Origin: Pedosphaera sp.
Lineage (GTDB): Bacteria > Verrucomicrobiota > Verrucomicrobiia > Limisphaerales > AAA164-E04
NCBI GenBank assembly: GCA_002690655.1
Contig: NZFL01000002.1
Coordinates: forward strand, 1-64,000
DNA length: 64,000 nucleotides
Direction of reading: 5' to 3'
Of the stretch, positions 9,750 to 19,700 are shown one piece after another. The number at the start of each line of letters is the position of its first letter. Positions within the stretch are counted from its first letter, which is position 1. The notes beneath the pieces were generated by a model. The model made no database searches, was not told the DNA's origin, and worked only from the letters and a program-made list of their open reading frames with translations. The position numbers and the translations under genes are program-made.

Positions 9750-11348
9750 ATGATTGCCATGAAAAAGAAAGTATCAGTCTCAACTCATAATGGATTTCTT
9801 GGATTCGTAGAACGAACCGGGAATCGGCTTCCAGACCCTGTGTTCATATTTGCCTTTCTGATTGGGGTTTTGTTGGCGATCTCCTTGCTCTGCGAATGGG
9901 GGGGCGTTTCCGCTGCTCACCCGACCAAACTGACGGAAGATGGCTCTGCGCCGTTGGTCCTGACTGCAAAGAGCCTGTTTTCGGCGGAGAATATCCAAAA
10001 GATCTGGGTGGAAATGCCCAAGACATTTACACATTTCCACCCGCTTGGCTACGTTTTGGTAGTGATGCTGGGTGCCGGAGTCGCGGAACGATCCGGGCTT
10101 TTCGCGAGCGGGATCAAATCCGCGATGCGTCATGCACCCAGGGGGCTCCTCACCCCAACCGTTGCCCTGGTTGCCATGCTGTCAAACCATGCTGCTGATG
10201 CCGGCTACGTTGTGGTGATTCCACTGGCCGCCATCATTTTTGCCGCTGCCGGGCGACACCCGCTTGCCGGGATTGCCGCAGCTTTTGCCGGGGTCTCCGG
10301 TGGTTTTTCGGCCAACTTCACTCCGGGGCAGCTTGATGCCCTGTTGTTTGGCATCACTGAGGCGGCAGTCGAGGGCGCACAGCTTGAATCGGGCTGGACG
10401 ATGAACATTGCCGGCAACTGGTTCTTCATCGCGGCCTTGCTGGTGATCTACCTGCCGGTGATCTGGTATGTCACCGACAAAGTCATTGAGCCTCCGCTTG
10501 GTAATTGGGTGCCAGGCGAGGCGCACAAGGAATCCTTCGGTAAGGAGGATAAAGCCCTGACCGAGGGGCAGAAGAAAGGTCTGTGTCGCGCGGGTCTCGC
10601 CGTTCTCGGTGTCGCGTTGCTCTGGTTGGGGATGACCTTTGGCCCAGGTACTCCTTTATTGAATGACGGTCCGGGCACAGAAGGCCAGGCCTGGTATGTT
10701 ACTGCAACCCCGTTTTTCAAATCTCTCGTTGGTGGATTCATGATTCTCTTTCTGGCTGCGGGCTGGTGCTATGGGTCGGCAGCTGGCACCATCAAATCGA
10801 GTGATGACCTGGTCCGTATGATGACGGATTCGATGAAGGACATGGGATACTATCTTGTCCTCTCTTTTGCGGCAGCGCATTTCGTGGCGATGTTCAATTG
10901 GTCCAATCTCGGTATGATTTCCGCTGTGCATGGAGCCGGAGCGATCAAGTCGAGCGGCCTGCCATTGCCCGTCGTTCTGGGGTTGATTGTGTTGTTTTCG
11001 GCCGTGCTGAATTTGTTCGTAGGCTCTGCCAGCGCAAAGTGGGCCTTGCTGGCACCGGTCCTGGTCCCCATGCTCATGTTGTTGGGCGTCAGCCCGGAGG
11101 GAGCAACCGCCGCCTATCGGGTGGGGGACAGCGCAACCAACATCATTTCGCCCCTCATGGTGTATTTCCCGCTTGTATTGATCTTTGCCCGGCGTTGGCA
11201 GGGGGATTTTGGAATCGGATCACTGACCGCGATGATGATTCCTTATTCGATCTGGATGTTGATCACAGGCGTAGTTCTGATGATTCTCTGGATCGTGCTG
11301 GGGATTCATCTTGGCCCCGGAGCGCCCATCGGAATCCAACTACAGTAA
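9750..11348 (+). CDS. abgT: AbgT family transporter
   Basis: A 532-residue integral membrane protein of the AbgT (p-aminobenzoyl-glutamate/MtrF) family. It opens with the family-typical NGFLGFVERTGNRLPDPV, followed by many hydrophobic helices. Conserved blocks include GAGVAERSG, LSNHAADAGYVVVIPLAA, FAGVSGGFSANFTPG, VGSASAKWALLAPVLVPM and RVGDSATNIISP. Members import p-aminobenzoyl-glutamate or export antifolates. Which activity applies here cannot be told, and no folate gene is nearby. The gene reads as more G+C-rich, especially at third positions, than its neighbours, which may reflect transfer. The ATG at 9759 is an equally possible start; neither has a ribosome site. Confidence 0.92.
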   Translation: MIAMKKKVSVSTHNGFLGFVERTGNRLPDPVFIFAFLIGVLLAISLLCEWGGVSAAHPTKLTEDGSAPLVLTAKSLFSAENIQKIWVEMPKTFTHFHPLGYVLVVMLGAGVAERSGLFASGIKSAMRHAPRGLLTPTVALVAMLSNHAADAGYVVVIPLAAIIFAAAGRHPLAGIAAAFAGVSGGFSANFTPGQLDALLFGITEAAVEGAQLESGWTMNIAGNWFFIAALLVIYLPVIWYVTDKVIEPPLGNWVPGEAHKESFGKEDKALTEGQKKGLCRAGLAVLGVALLWLGMTFGPGTPLLNDGPGTEGQAWYVTATPFFKSLVGGFMILFLAAGWCYGSAAGTIKSSDDLVRMMTDSMKDMGYYLVLSFAAAHFVAMFNWSNLGMISAVHGAGAIKSSGLPLPVVLGLIVLFSAVLNLFVGSASAKWALLAPVLVPMLMLLGVSPEGATAAYRVGDSATNIISPLMVYFPLVLIFARRWQGDFGIGSLTAMMIPYSIWMLITGVVLMILWIVLGIHLGPGAPIGIQLQ

Positions 11349-11977
11349 TTCGCCCCCAAGGATGATTCCAGATCACATGCGAGGTTTGCGCTTCGTGGTA
11401 TGAGCCTCCTTTTCGATCTGAAAGAAACCAATAAAATTTCAGTGGTGAATCCCGATCATCTTGAATAAAAAGATGAATACGTATCATGTTGCATATCCTG
11501 TTTTCCAATTTACCCGGCGAAGGTGAAGGCTGGGAGTTCCATCAAGCTGCAAGAGCCGCTTGAAATCGCTTCATTTCAGTTTGAACGTTCAGAAATCCCA
11601 AGGATCAGCACTCGGAGTATCGCTTGTATTGAGGTTGATTTGGTAAGCATGGGGATTTTATCTGGAAATCGAAGTGATGCCTCCAATGGGGCATCGCTCT
11701 GTTCTGATTGGGTTCCTTTGATGCGGGTCTGTTTTTGTGAGTCCTCAACCCAGCGCGCGTTTTAGAGTTCGTTCATCGCGGCTTTTGAGCGCAATGACAA
11801 TCGTTTCAGATCTTTCATGCAATTAAACTTCAAAGGGTTTCAGGGGAAATCCTGCCGTAAAACAGTATGTGTCAAAGAATCCTTCGTAAAATAGATGTTT
11901 GAATTCGGATGCTGATATTTGATACTGTTCCTAGACAACCCATGGCGCATGCAACACTATTCAGATAATCGAACTTC
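11349..11977. other. Gene-free stretch
   Basis: Between the AbgT gene and the second heme-protein gene, both on the plus strand. An 80-codon plus-strand frame at 11523-11765 has no ribosome site and no recognisable features. No terminator hairpin was found after AbgT. Confidence 0.4.
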
Positions 11978-14326
11978 ATGTATCCTAATTTCCTGAGTGT
12001 CAATCTGTTCATGAATATTGCCTTCGCCGCGTTATTCTGGCTTGCGACGGTGTCCAGCAGGGCTGCCGATCTGTCTGAGGATCAAGTTCGGTATTTCGAA
12101 TCCAAGATCCGTCCTTTGTTGATTGATCGTTGCTACGACTGTCACAGTGCGGCATCCCAGCGACAGGAGGCTGGCCTCCGTCTGGATTCCAGGGATTATC
12201 TGATTGAGGGAGGGAGTTCGGGAGCTGCTCTGGTCCCTGGAGCGCCTGAAGAAAGTCTCTTGCTGCAGATTTTTTCAGCTGGTTCTGAAAGGAAAGGGCA
12301 TCCTGTAATTTCCCCAGCCTTAACTGCTCAGGAGTTGGCTTTGTTGCGTCGCTGGATCGAATACGGGGCTCCATGGCCAGCGACCAAAAAGCGTGCGCGT
12401 GCATCGGGCTCTTATGACTGGGAACAAGAAAAACTCCATTGGGCTTATCGACCTATCGAAAAGCCGGAGTCACCTTTACCGCCCAAACCCTCGTTTCGCA
12501 TCAAGAACCCAATTGATTTGTTTGTGGCAGCGCGCCTGGATCAGGCGGGATTACCCCAGGCTGAGCCTGCGAGGGCAGAGATATTTGTCCGACGAGCCTT
12601 CCTTGATTTGATTGGATTGCCGCCATCTGCTTCTGAATTAACTCAGTGGAGTGAACAGTTGGAGAACGGGTCCAAAGCATCTCTGGACGACGGCGCGGTG
12701 GCAAGAATGATTGACGCGTTATTAGCCCGTCCGCAATACGGTGAACGTTGGGCGCGCCACTGGCTTGACGTGGCCAGATATAGCGAAATTGGAGGTTGGA
12801 CTCAGGACGGAAGGTCGAATCCCATGGGGTTCCATTATCGAGATTGGGTGATCAGAGCCTTCAATGAAGACATGCCATTTTCAGCATTTATTCGTCATCA
12901 AATCGCGGGTGATCATCTGGACTCCAAGGCTGCCGTTGGCACTGGCTTTCTTGCCTTGGGTCCCAATTATACGTCGGATGGAGGCGATCCGGAAAGCATC
13001 GCCCAAGCTAAAGGTGAGACCCTTGATGATCGAGTTGATACTTTCTCAAGGGGCTTGCTTGGATTGACCGTGTCTTGCTCGCGTTGTCATGATCACAAAT
13101 TCGATGCCATTCCAATTGAGGATTACTACTCTATAGCGGGGGTATTCAACAATACGAGGGAAGGGGAGACTCCGCTGGTGGATGCATCCTCAGTGCGCGC
13201 CTTCGAAGAGGGACAGAAACGCATCCGTGAATTTGACGCTCGACTCAAGGAGCGGCGCAAGGCTGCAAAAGGCCTCGAAGGCCCTGCAGGCGAAAAAGCA
13301 AAAGATGAAATCACGGAGATGGAAGAGGCGTTCAAACGTGTGAAGGCAGAGGCTCCAGCCAAATACGCATACGCCCATACCTTGCAGGACACTGGCGACA
13401 AGGATATGCACGTGGCCTTGCGGGGGAATCTTCTCAAGAAAGGAGACCTGGCGCCAAGGCGCTTCCTTCGCATTCTTGCCGGGGAAGACCGTCCACATTA
13501 CGATCGAGGTAGCGGTCGAGCTCAACTGGCTGAAGCGGTTGCTGATCTTTCGAATCCACTTTCGAATCGTGTCTTTGTGAATCGTGTATGGATGCATCAT
13601 TTTGGACGCGCTCTCGTAAGAACACCTGACAACTTTGGGAAACTGGGACAAAAGCCCACGCATCCCATGCTTCTGGACTGGGTGGCGGCGAATTTTGCTG
13701 AGTCCGGCGGTTCGCTCAAACAACTCCACCGTCTGATCATGACTTCAGCCACTTATCGATCCAGCAGTCGATTCGTCGAACTTTGTTTCAGCGTGGATGC
13801 GGATAACCGGCTTTTATGGCGTATGGATCCTCGGCGAATGGACGTGGAAACCTGGAGGGATTCTCTACTCACGGTGACGGGAGAGCTGGATCTTATTCAG
13901 GGGGGGCCATCGGTGAACAACATCGCTTCGAGCCATCGACGCACACTCTACGCCAGGATCAGTCGTAACGATCCCACTGAATCTGATAAATTTCTTAGAT
14001 TATTCGATTTTCCAATTCCTCGAGGTACCGCCGCCAAACGCACCCGCAATGTGATTCCTCAGCAATACTTGTTCATGCTCAACAGTCCATTCATGGTGGA
14101 TCGAGCCAAGGCCCTGACCAAGCGTGTGGAAGCGGATTTCGAAAAAAATACAGGGAGTATTGATGCCGTTTACAGGCTCATCCACGGCAGGTCTCCGAGT
14201 GAAGAGGAAATCAGGGCTGCCGAGACTTTTTTGGATCAGTCCGATGGCATGCAGTCCGATCTGTCTCCCTGGGAGTTGTATTGTCAGGCATTGCTTGCAT
14301 CCAATGAATTCATGTATATCCGATGA
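11978..14326 (+). CDS. PSCyt1-DUF1549-DUF1553 heme protein
   Basis: This is the second member of the family in the window, 782 residues and of ordinary architecture. A signal peptide (ending SSRAA near residue 30) is followed by a cytochrome-like domain with CYDCH at 52-56 and DUF1549 with YGERWARHWLDVARYSE and the later CSRCHDHKFD motif. A charged, probably coiled-coil linker (about 410-450) leads into DUF1553 with NPLSNRVFVNRVWMHHFG and TSATYRSSS. It lacks the inserted galactose-binding-like domain of the paralogue at 4.1 kb. The DUF1501 partner starts 21 bases downstream. It is predicted to be exported and heme-bearing; its enzymatic role is unproven. An internal ATG at 12011 could be the true start. 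Confidence 0.92.
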   Translation: MYPNFLSVNLFMNIAFAALFWLATVSSRAADLSEDQVRYFESKIRPLLIDRCYDCHSAASQRQEAGLRLDSRDYLIEGGSSGAALVPGAPEESLLLQIFSAGSERKGHPVISPALTAQELALLRRWIEYGAPWPATKKRARASGSYDWEQEKLHWAYRPIEKPESPLPPKPSFRIKNPIDLFVAARLDQAGLPQAEPARAEIFVRRAFLDLIGLPPSASELTQWSEQLENGSKASLDDGAVARMIDALLARPQYGERWARHWLDVARYSEIGGWTQDGRSNPMGFHYRDWVIRAFNEDMPFSAFIRHQIAGDHLDSKAAVGTGFLALGPNYTSDGGDPESIAQAKGETLDDRVDTFSRGLLGLTVSCSRCHDHKFDAIPIEDYYSIAGVFNNTREGETPLVDASSVRAFEEGQKRIREFDARLKERRKAAKGLEGPAGEKAKDEITEMEEAFKRVKAEAPAKYAYAHTLQDTGDKDMHVALRGNLLKKGDLAPRRFLRILAGEDRPHYDRGSGRAQLAEAVADLSNPLSNRVFVNRVWMHHFGRALVRTPDNFGKLGQKPTHPMLLDWVAANFAESGGSLKQLHRLIMTSATYRSSSRFVELCFSVDADNRLLWRMDPRRMDVETWRDSLLTVTGELDLIQGGPSVNNIASSHRRTLYARISRNDPTESDKFLRLFDFPIPRGTAAKRTRNVIPQQYLFMLNSPFMVDRAKALTKRVEADFEKNTGSIDAVYRLIHGRSPSEEEIRAAETFLDQSDGMQSDLSPWELYCQALLASNEFMYIR

Positions 14327-14347
14327 TCTTTTGAAAAGAACTGTCCT

Positions 14348-15766
14348 ATGAACTTACATCATGATCTTTACAACGGTCTCACGCGACGAGAAGCACTGCA
14401 TCGCCTGGGAGCTGGTTTTGGGGGGCTGGGGCTAACGCAAATGCTTGGGGCTACCAATGGGAAATCCGAAGTGGCGCGATCTCCATTGGAACCCAAAGCG
14501 CCTCATTTTGCTCCCAAGGCCAAACATGTGATCCAGCTATTCATGCCTGGGGGGCCTTCTCAGGTGGATACTTTTGATTACAAGCCCTTGATTGCAAAGC
14601 ATGCCGGAGAACGCCCGGACATTGTCAATCGAAAGACACTTCGCAATACCAAGAATGGACTGCTGCCTTCGCCGTTCGCGTTCAATCAACATGGCCGCTG
14701 CGGAAAATGGGTCAGCGAGATTTTTCCTCGCACCGCCGAGTGTGTGGATGACTTATGTTTTATTCACTCCATGCATACGGATATTCCTGAGCATGCGGGT
14801 GCGATGATGATGTTTAATCTGGGACACCTTCAACCGAGTCGGCCCAGTCTTGGTTCCTGGCTTTGCTATGGGCTGGGAAGCGAAAATCAGGAACTACCGG
14901 GCCTGGTAGCCATGAGTCCCCGCGCCAAACCTCGCGGTAAAGCCGCACACTGGGGGAATTCTTTTTTACCGGGGGCTTACTCGGGGGTTTACGCCAACAT
15001 CGCGGAAATGACACCCGATCGCATCCTCAACCACTTGAAAAATCCGCATCTTTCAAGGAGTGAACAGAGGCGTCAGGCAGATTTATTGAGCCAGTTGAAT
15101 CATCTGGACCTCCAGAGGCAGGTGCAGGATCAGCAGCTGGATTCCAGTATTCAGGCCATGGAGATGGCGTTTCAGATGCAGTTTGCGGTTCCCGACGTGT
15201 TCGATACCACCAAAGAAACCTCTGCAACCAAGGATCTCTATGGGGAATCCGAGTTTGCAAAAGGATGTCTGATCGCCAGACGTTTAGTGGAAAGGGGGGT
15301 GAGAATGGTTCAGATTTCGCATTCGATTGATGGCTATGACATTGCCTGGGATACCGGGCATGGAAATATCCATCACCACCGTGACTTGGCGAATAAATGT
15401 GATCAAGGGATCGCTGCTTTGATCCGCGATCTCAAGCATCGAGGTTTGCTTGATGAAACCCTGGTGATCTGGGGAGGTGAATTTGGGCGAGCGCCAACCT
15501 CCGAAGGAACCAAGGGCCGCGACCATGACCATTATGGATTTACCGTCTGGATGGCTGGAGGCGGCGTTAAACCAGGATTCACATATGGTGCGACGGATGA
15601 ATTTGGCTGCTCCGCTGCAGATAAGCCAGTGCATGTGCATGACCTGCACGCCACGATTCTGCATCTCATGGGCTTGGATCACGAAAAACTGACTTACCGC
15701 TATTCTGGACGTGACTATCGTTTAACGGATGTGCATGGCCATGTCCTGCACGACATCATTGCCTAG
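14348..15766 (+). CDS. DUF1501 family exported protein
   Basis: A 472-residue partner of the preceding heme protein. The twin-arginine leader (LTRREALHRLGAGFGGLGL, Arg 13-14) indicates export of the folded protein. DUF1501 signatures are VIQLFMPGGPSQVDTFDYKP, AKGCLIARRLVERGVRMVQ, DTGHGNIHHHRDLANKCDQG and WGGEFGRAPTSEG. The His- and Asp-rich blocks resemble the metal site of the alkaline phosphatase/sulfatase superfamily, but the formylglycine signature of true sulfatases is absent. The function is unknown. It ends in a region convergent with the DUF1080 gene on the other strand. Confidence 0.92.
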   Translation: MNLHHDLYNGLTRREALHRLGAGFGGLGLTQMLGATNGKSEVARSPLEPKAPHFAPKAKHVIQLFMPGGPSQVDTFDYKPLIAKHAGERPDIVNRKTLRNTKNGLLPSPFAFNQHGRCGKWVSEIFPRTAECVDDLCFIHSMHTDIPEHAGAMMMFNLGHLQPSRPSLGSWLCYGLGSENQELPGLVAMSPRAKPRGKAAHWGNSFLPGAYSGVYANIAEMTPDRILNHLKNPHLSRSEQRRQADLLSQLNHLDLQRQVQDQQLDSSIQAMEMAFQMQFAVPDVFDTTKETSATKDLYGESEFAKGCLIARRLVERGVRMVQISHSIDGYDIAWDTGHGNIHHHRDLANKCDQGIAALIRDLKHRGLLDETLVIWGGEFGRAPTSEGTKGRDHDHYGFTVWMAGGGVKPGFTYGATDEFGCSAADKPVHVHDLHATILHLMGLDHEKLTYRYSGRDYRLTDVHGHVLHDIIA

Positions 15767-15892
15767 AGCTTTTTGTCGGTCTTTGCTGTAAAGTTTCGGG
15801 GCAGTCCTGGGCCAGGCAAAGGGCTTTCATGTGCCGGTCCATTGCTCCGCTTTGAACTCTGCGGGGATCTTCGGTATTCAACGAGCTGCTTT

Positions 15893-15914
15893 GGCTCACG
15901 CGCTATTGCGAGCC
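15893..15914. terminator. Candidate hairpin between convergent genes
   Basis: GGCTC and GAGCC can pair around a 12-base loop in the 189-base gap between the DUF1501 gene (+) and the DUF1080 gene (-). No U-run follows on either strand, so this is only a weak terminator candidate. Confidence 0.2.
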
Positions 15915-15955
15915 CTTGTGGATTTGAGGGAAGCAAGTGGGCAGCGCACAGCGCC

Positions 15956-16684
15956 TCATTCTGCTTTAATATGATCCAATATTTTGAGTTCAATATCCTT
16001 GAAATGTACGATCATATCAGGGTCATGCAGTTGAAACTGAATCATGCCTGACTTGAGTCTGCGGCTTTCCGGAAGGTGTTCCTCAAATTGTGCAGCAGGT
16101 TTCCCATTGATGGAAAATTGAAATTGGTTTCCGCGAACGATCACATGAACAGTATTCCAATCGTTTTTCTTGATGTCCTCCACCTGAACGGCACCTTTGA
16201 GAGATGAAATAGCAGGGGAATCATCTTCCCTGATGATCAGCTTATCACCTCGAAAGCATCGGTGCTCGATGCGTCCAGGTGTATGGAAATCCCAAGCCCC
16301 AAGCACCTTGCCACCGATCCCTGCATGGCCAAGGTCCACATGATATGCTTGATAATCGCGTTTGCCAGTGGGGTCTTTTACTGCTCGGATGTTGACTCCA
16401 CTGTTTCCCTCACCCGGAAACCGATACGAAAACTTCAGTTCGAAATCGGCAATATCACGGTTGCCGTCATAGATGAGATAACAGCGCCCCTTTTTACCTT
16501 CACCAACGATATAATCATCACGAACATACCATGCCTCCGAGGCCTGTGGGAAACTTGGAGACCAACCCTCCAGTGTTTTGCCGTTGAAGATTCGGAAAAA
16601 CTTGCCTTCTGAAGCGTTCGCTTTTGTTTGATCAACGTTGAAGTAGAATAACGTCCATACGAGGATCATGCAGCGGAGTTTCAT
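15956..16684 (-). CDS. DUF1080 (3-keto-disaccharide hydrolase-like) exported protein
   Basis: An exported 242-residue LamG-like beta-sandwich protein of the DUF1080 family. The typical opening is FFRIFNGKTLEGWSP, followed by VRDDYIVGEGKKG, FSYRFPGEGNSGVNIRA, a WNTVHVIVRGNQFQFSING block and FQLHDPDMIVHFKDIELK. Characterised relatives cleave 3-keto-glycosides made by Gfo/Idh oxidoreductases, and others are uncharacterised. The ATG at 16684 has a GAGG site nine bases upstream and begins a signal peptide; a longer frame to 16747 was rejected. It sits 59 bases behind the SGNH-dehydrogenase-cytochrome gene and is the last gene of that minus-strand run. Confidence 0.88.
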   Translation of the reverse strand: MKLRCMILVWTLFYFNVDQTKANASEGKFFRIFNGKTLEGWSPSFPQASEAWYVRDDYIVGEGKKGRCYLIYDGNRDIADFELKFSYRFPGEGNSGVNIRAVKDPTGKRDYQAYHVDLGHAGIGGKVLGAWDFHTPGRIEHRCFRGDKLIIREDDSPAISSLKGAVQVEDIKKNDWNTVHVIVRGNQFQFSINGKPAAQFEEHLPESRRLKSGMIQFQLHDPDMIVHFKDIELKILDHIKAE

Positions 16685-16743
16685 CGTCAATCCTCTGGAT
16701 TGCTGGGCTTGCTTTGCTTGGGAGTGGTCTAAATTGAGATGCA

Positions 16744-19700
16744 TCATTGGGTTCCTAGTTGAGTCAGGTAATGTACGAGATGGGCAAGTTCCTTTTCGCT
16801 GAGATTATCGGTGAGACCTTGCGGCATCAAACTCCTGAGTTTTTTTGATGTACGGATTTCTTCTTGATTGATTTGGATGAGTTTGGCGGAAACAGTGTCT
16901 TGTAAAACGAGTAACCCCTGTTCTGGACGTTGAAGCGCGGTTCGATCATATCCAATGAAGATGCGATCGTCCTTGGTGTTTACTTCAACCGGTGTGTAAC
17001 CTTCCTTGATCTGGCGATCAGGCCAGAGAAGTTCTTCGATGATTCTTTCTGCAGAGAGGGTGGAGCCAATGCTTGTAAGCTCGGGGCCAACCAAACCTCC
17101 CACACCACTGACCTGATGGCATGCGTTGCAAGCCAGCTTCGAAAATAGTCTTTGCCCTATTTGAGTATTGCCTTCCCGGCGGGCCTTGCCAGCCAGGCTC
17201 TGAATAAAAGACGCATCGTAAGCTCTATCCTTATTCGATTCTATCGACGCTTGATTCAATGCTGCCAGAAGCTCTGGATCAGGGGTTCCTGAAGCATAGA
17301 GAATCCGTTGCAAATGCTTTGCGGCGGCAGCACTTATTGGGTTTTTACGAAGGGCTTCTGCAAGTGCATGGGATCCTCCCGCTTTATGAGTCAACGAGGC
17401 CAGGATGTTTGAGGCGTATGATTCCAAGATTGTTTCTTTTACCAGATAGTCTGCTGCAGCTTCTGCAGCGGAAGGTAAATCGAATTGCGCAAGAGACATG
17501 ATGGCCTGTGAGCGAAGCATGGGCTTTGCATCTTTTCTTGCAAGATTGATGAGTTTATTGTGGTTCTCAGCTGTATCAAGGTCCCCCATTGCTCTCAAAG
17601 CCGCCACCCGGAGCTCGGGGTCGTAGTCTTCTCTGGTGGCAATCTCGACGACGATTCCTGATGCATCATTGAATGCTGCGAGGCCAATTAGTTTCAATGC
17701 GGGTATTCCAATCCTTTTATCCGTGTGGAGCGCCAGGTTCTTAAGCACTTGCAGGTTCTTTTCCGGTAACGCTGCTGGATTGGCTTCAAGAATTTGAGCC
17801 AGTGCCTCCAAAATAACAGCATGAGACACGATATCGTATTTTTTGTTTCGCATGTGCCGATCTGGATGGATTCCATATTGATAAAAATCCTCCGGATCTC
17901 CATTGGCTAGAATTGAAATAATCGCATTACGGTTTGCCGCCTTATTCAATGCGCCTGCATCAACCATGCTCCTCAGGCTGTTGACAGCATCCTTGTCCTT
18001 GATTTCATTCAGGATAAAAGCCAGATGAGCAGCTTTTGTGAATTGGGATTCGCCTTGTTTGAAAGCGGGTAACCAAACGGGCAGCAGTCGATGAATGGTT
18101 TGTTTTAATGCATAATCGATCCATTGATCCACAGGGTGATCGATCGCTTCCACTGCGATCTGCATGGAGCGCGCTGATGAGATAGCAGAGCATGCCACGA
18201 TGGCTTCCAATCTGACACGGCCCTCAATGTCATGGATAGATTCGGAAAGAAGTTCCAGCGGTGCATCTATTCGATCATGCCAACGCCCGATCAATTTTGT
18301 CGCAGCAGCGCGGATTCGCATATCCGATGAGCTCAACAGCTTGCGGAGCAGGGTGGGACGCACAGTTTCAATGGAGGCAAAGGACATCAGCGCTTCGTAG
18401 AGCAGGGAGGAATGATCCGGGTTTTTGTGATCCAGAGTGCGAACCCATGCATCAAGTGCTGATGTGACCTCTGAAACCGGATGGCCTGTGAGCGCGCGTT
18501 TTGCCTGATAACGTGTCCATGAATCTGGAGCTTTTAAACCTTGGATGGTTTCACTGATCGGCGCTTTCAGGAGGTCTATTGGCCTTACTGAATTTTTTTG
18601 TTTCCCGGGATCTGAGATGGAGATGCGCCAGATTCGTCCGTGTGCCTTGTCTCGAGTTGGATCTCGGAAAGCATCATCCTGATGACAGGTGATCGGGTTA
18701 TACCAATCGACCACGTAGACAGCGCCATCTGGTCCCTCTTTGACATCAACCGGTCTGAAATTACGGTGACTTGAGCTGAGCAGCGGTTCCTCCCAGGTAA
18801 GAGCAAAGCCAGAACCTTGATCGGATATGGAAAAGCGGCCTACCCGATTCGCCTTGTAATCTCCGATCGCAAAAGTTCCACGCATGTGGGCAGGTAAACT
18901 CTCGTTGCCAAGGTAACCAATCCCGCAATAGCCTCCGGGATTGCCGATTCTCGGGAACTTGCGTCGATGAGTTGTTGGCACTTGAGCTGGAGCCAGCCAG
19001 CTTACTCCTCCAGCCCCGTCTACTCCGAAGCTCTGCCCCCAAGGATCGAAGTCGATTCCCCAGGGATTGCCAGGTCCCATATGAGCTTCAAGGAACGGCA
19101 CGAGCTGAAGTCTGAGCGGGCGTAGTTTAAAGTATCCTGCATTGAATAAAGCGCTGGTGCCCCAAGGCGTTTCCACTCGTGACTCACACCCGTCTCCATG
19201 GCCAAAATACAGTTGGCCATCCGGACTCCAGATGAAGGAGTTTATCGTCTGATGTGAATCCCCGTCACCAAAACCACTCAGGAGAACCCTTCGCTGGTCG
19301 GCCTGACCGTCACCGTCGGTATCTTTGAGGAAAAGTATCTCCGTGTTTTGGCCGACATAAATGCCTCCATGCCCCCATTCGATACCAGTTGGAATATTCA
19401 AGCCATCCGCAAATACGGTCGAGGTGTCTGCGACCCCGTTGCGATCCTTGTCCTCCAGAACAATGATTTTATCGTTGGGAAGATCGCCGGGGAAAACGTG
19501 AGGGTAGGTGGTGGTGGTGGTGACATACATGCGCCCTGATGGATCCCAGCGCACATTCAGAGGGGATGTGAGTCCTTGTTGCTCGGAAGCGAAAAGATTG
19601 ACGCTGAAGCCTTCCGGTAGCGTAAACGCTGCCAGCTCCTTTTCGATATTCGCTTGAGGATCCCCATGCAGGATTTCCTTTGGAGGACGATTTGGCCCCG

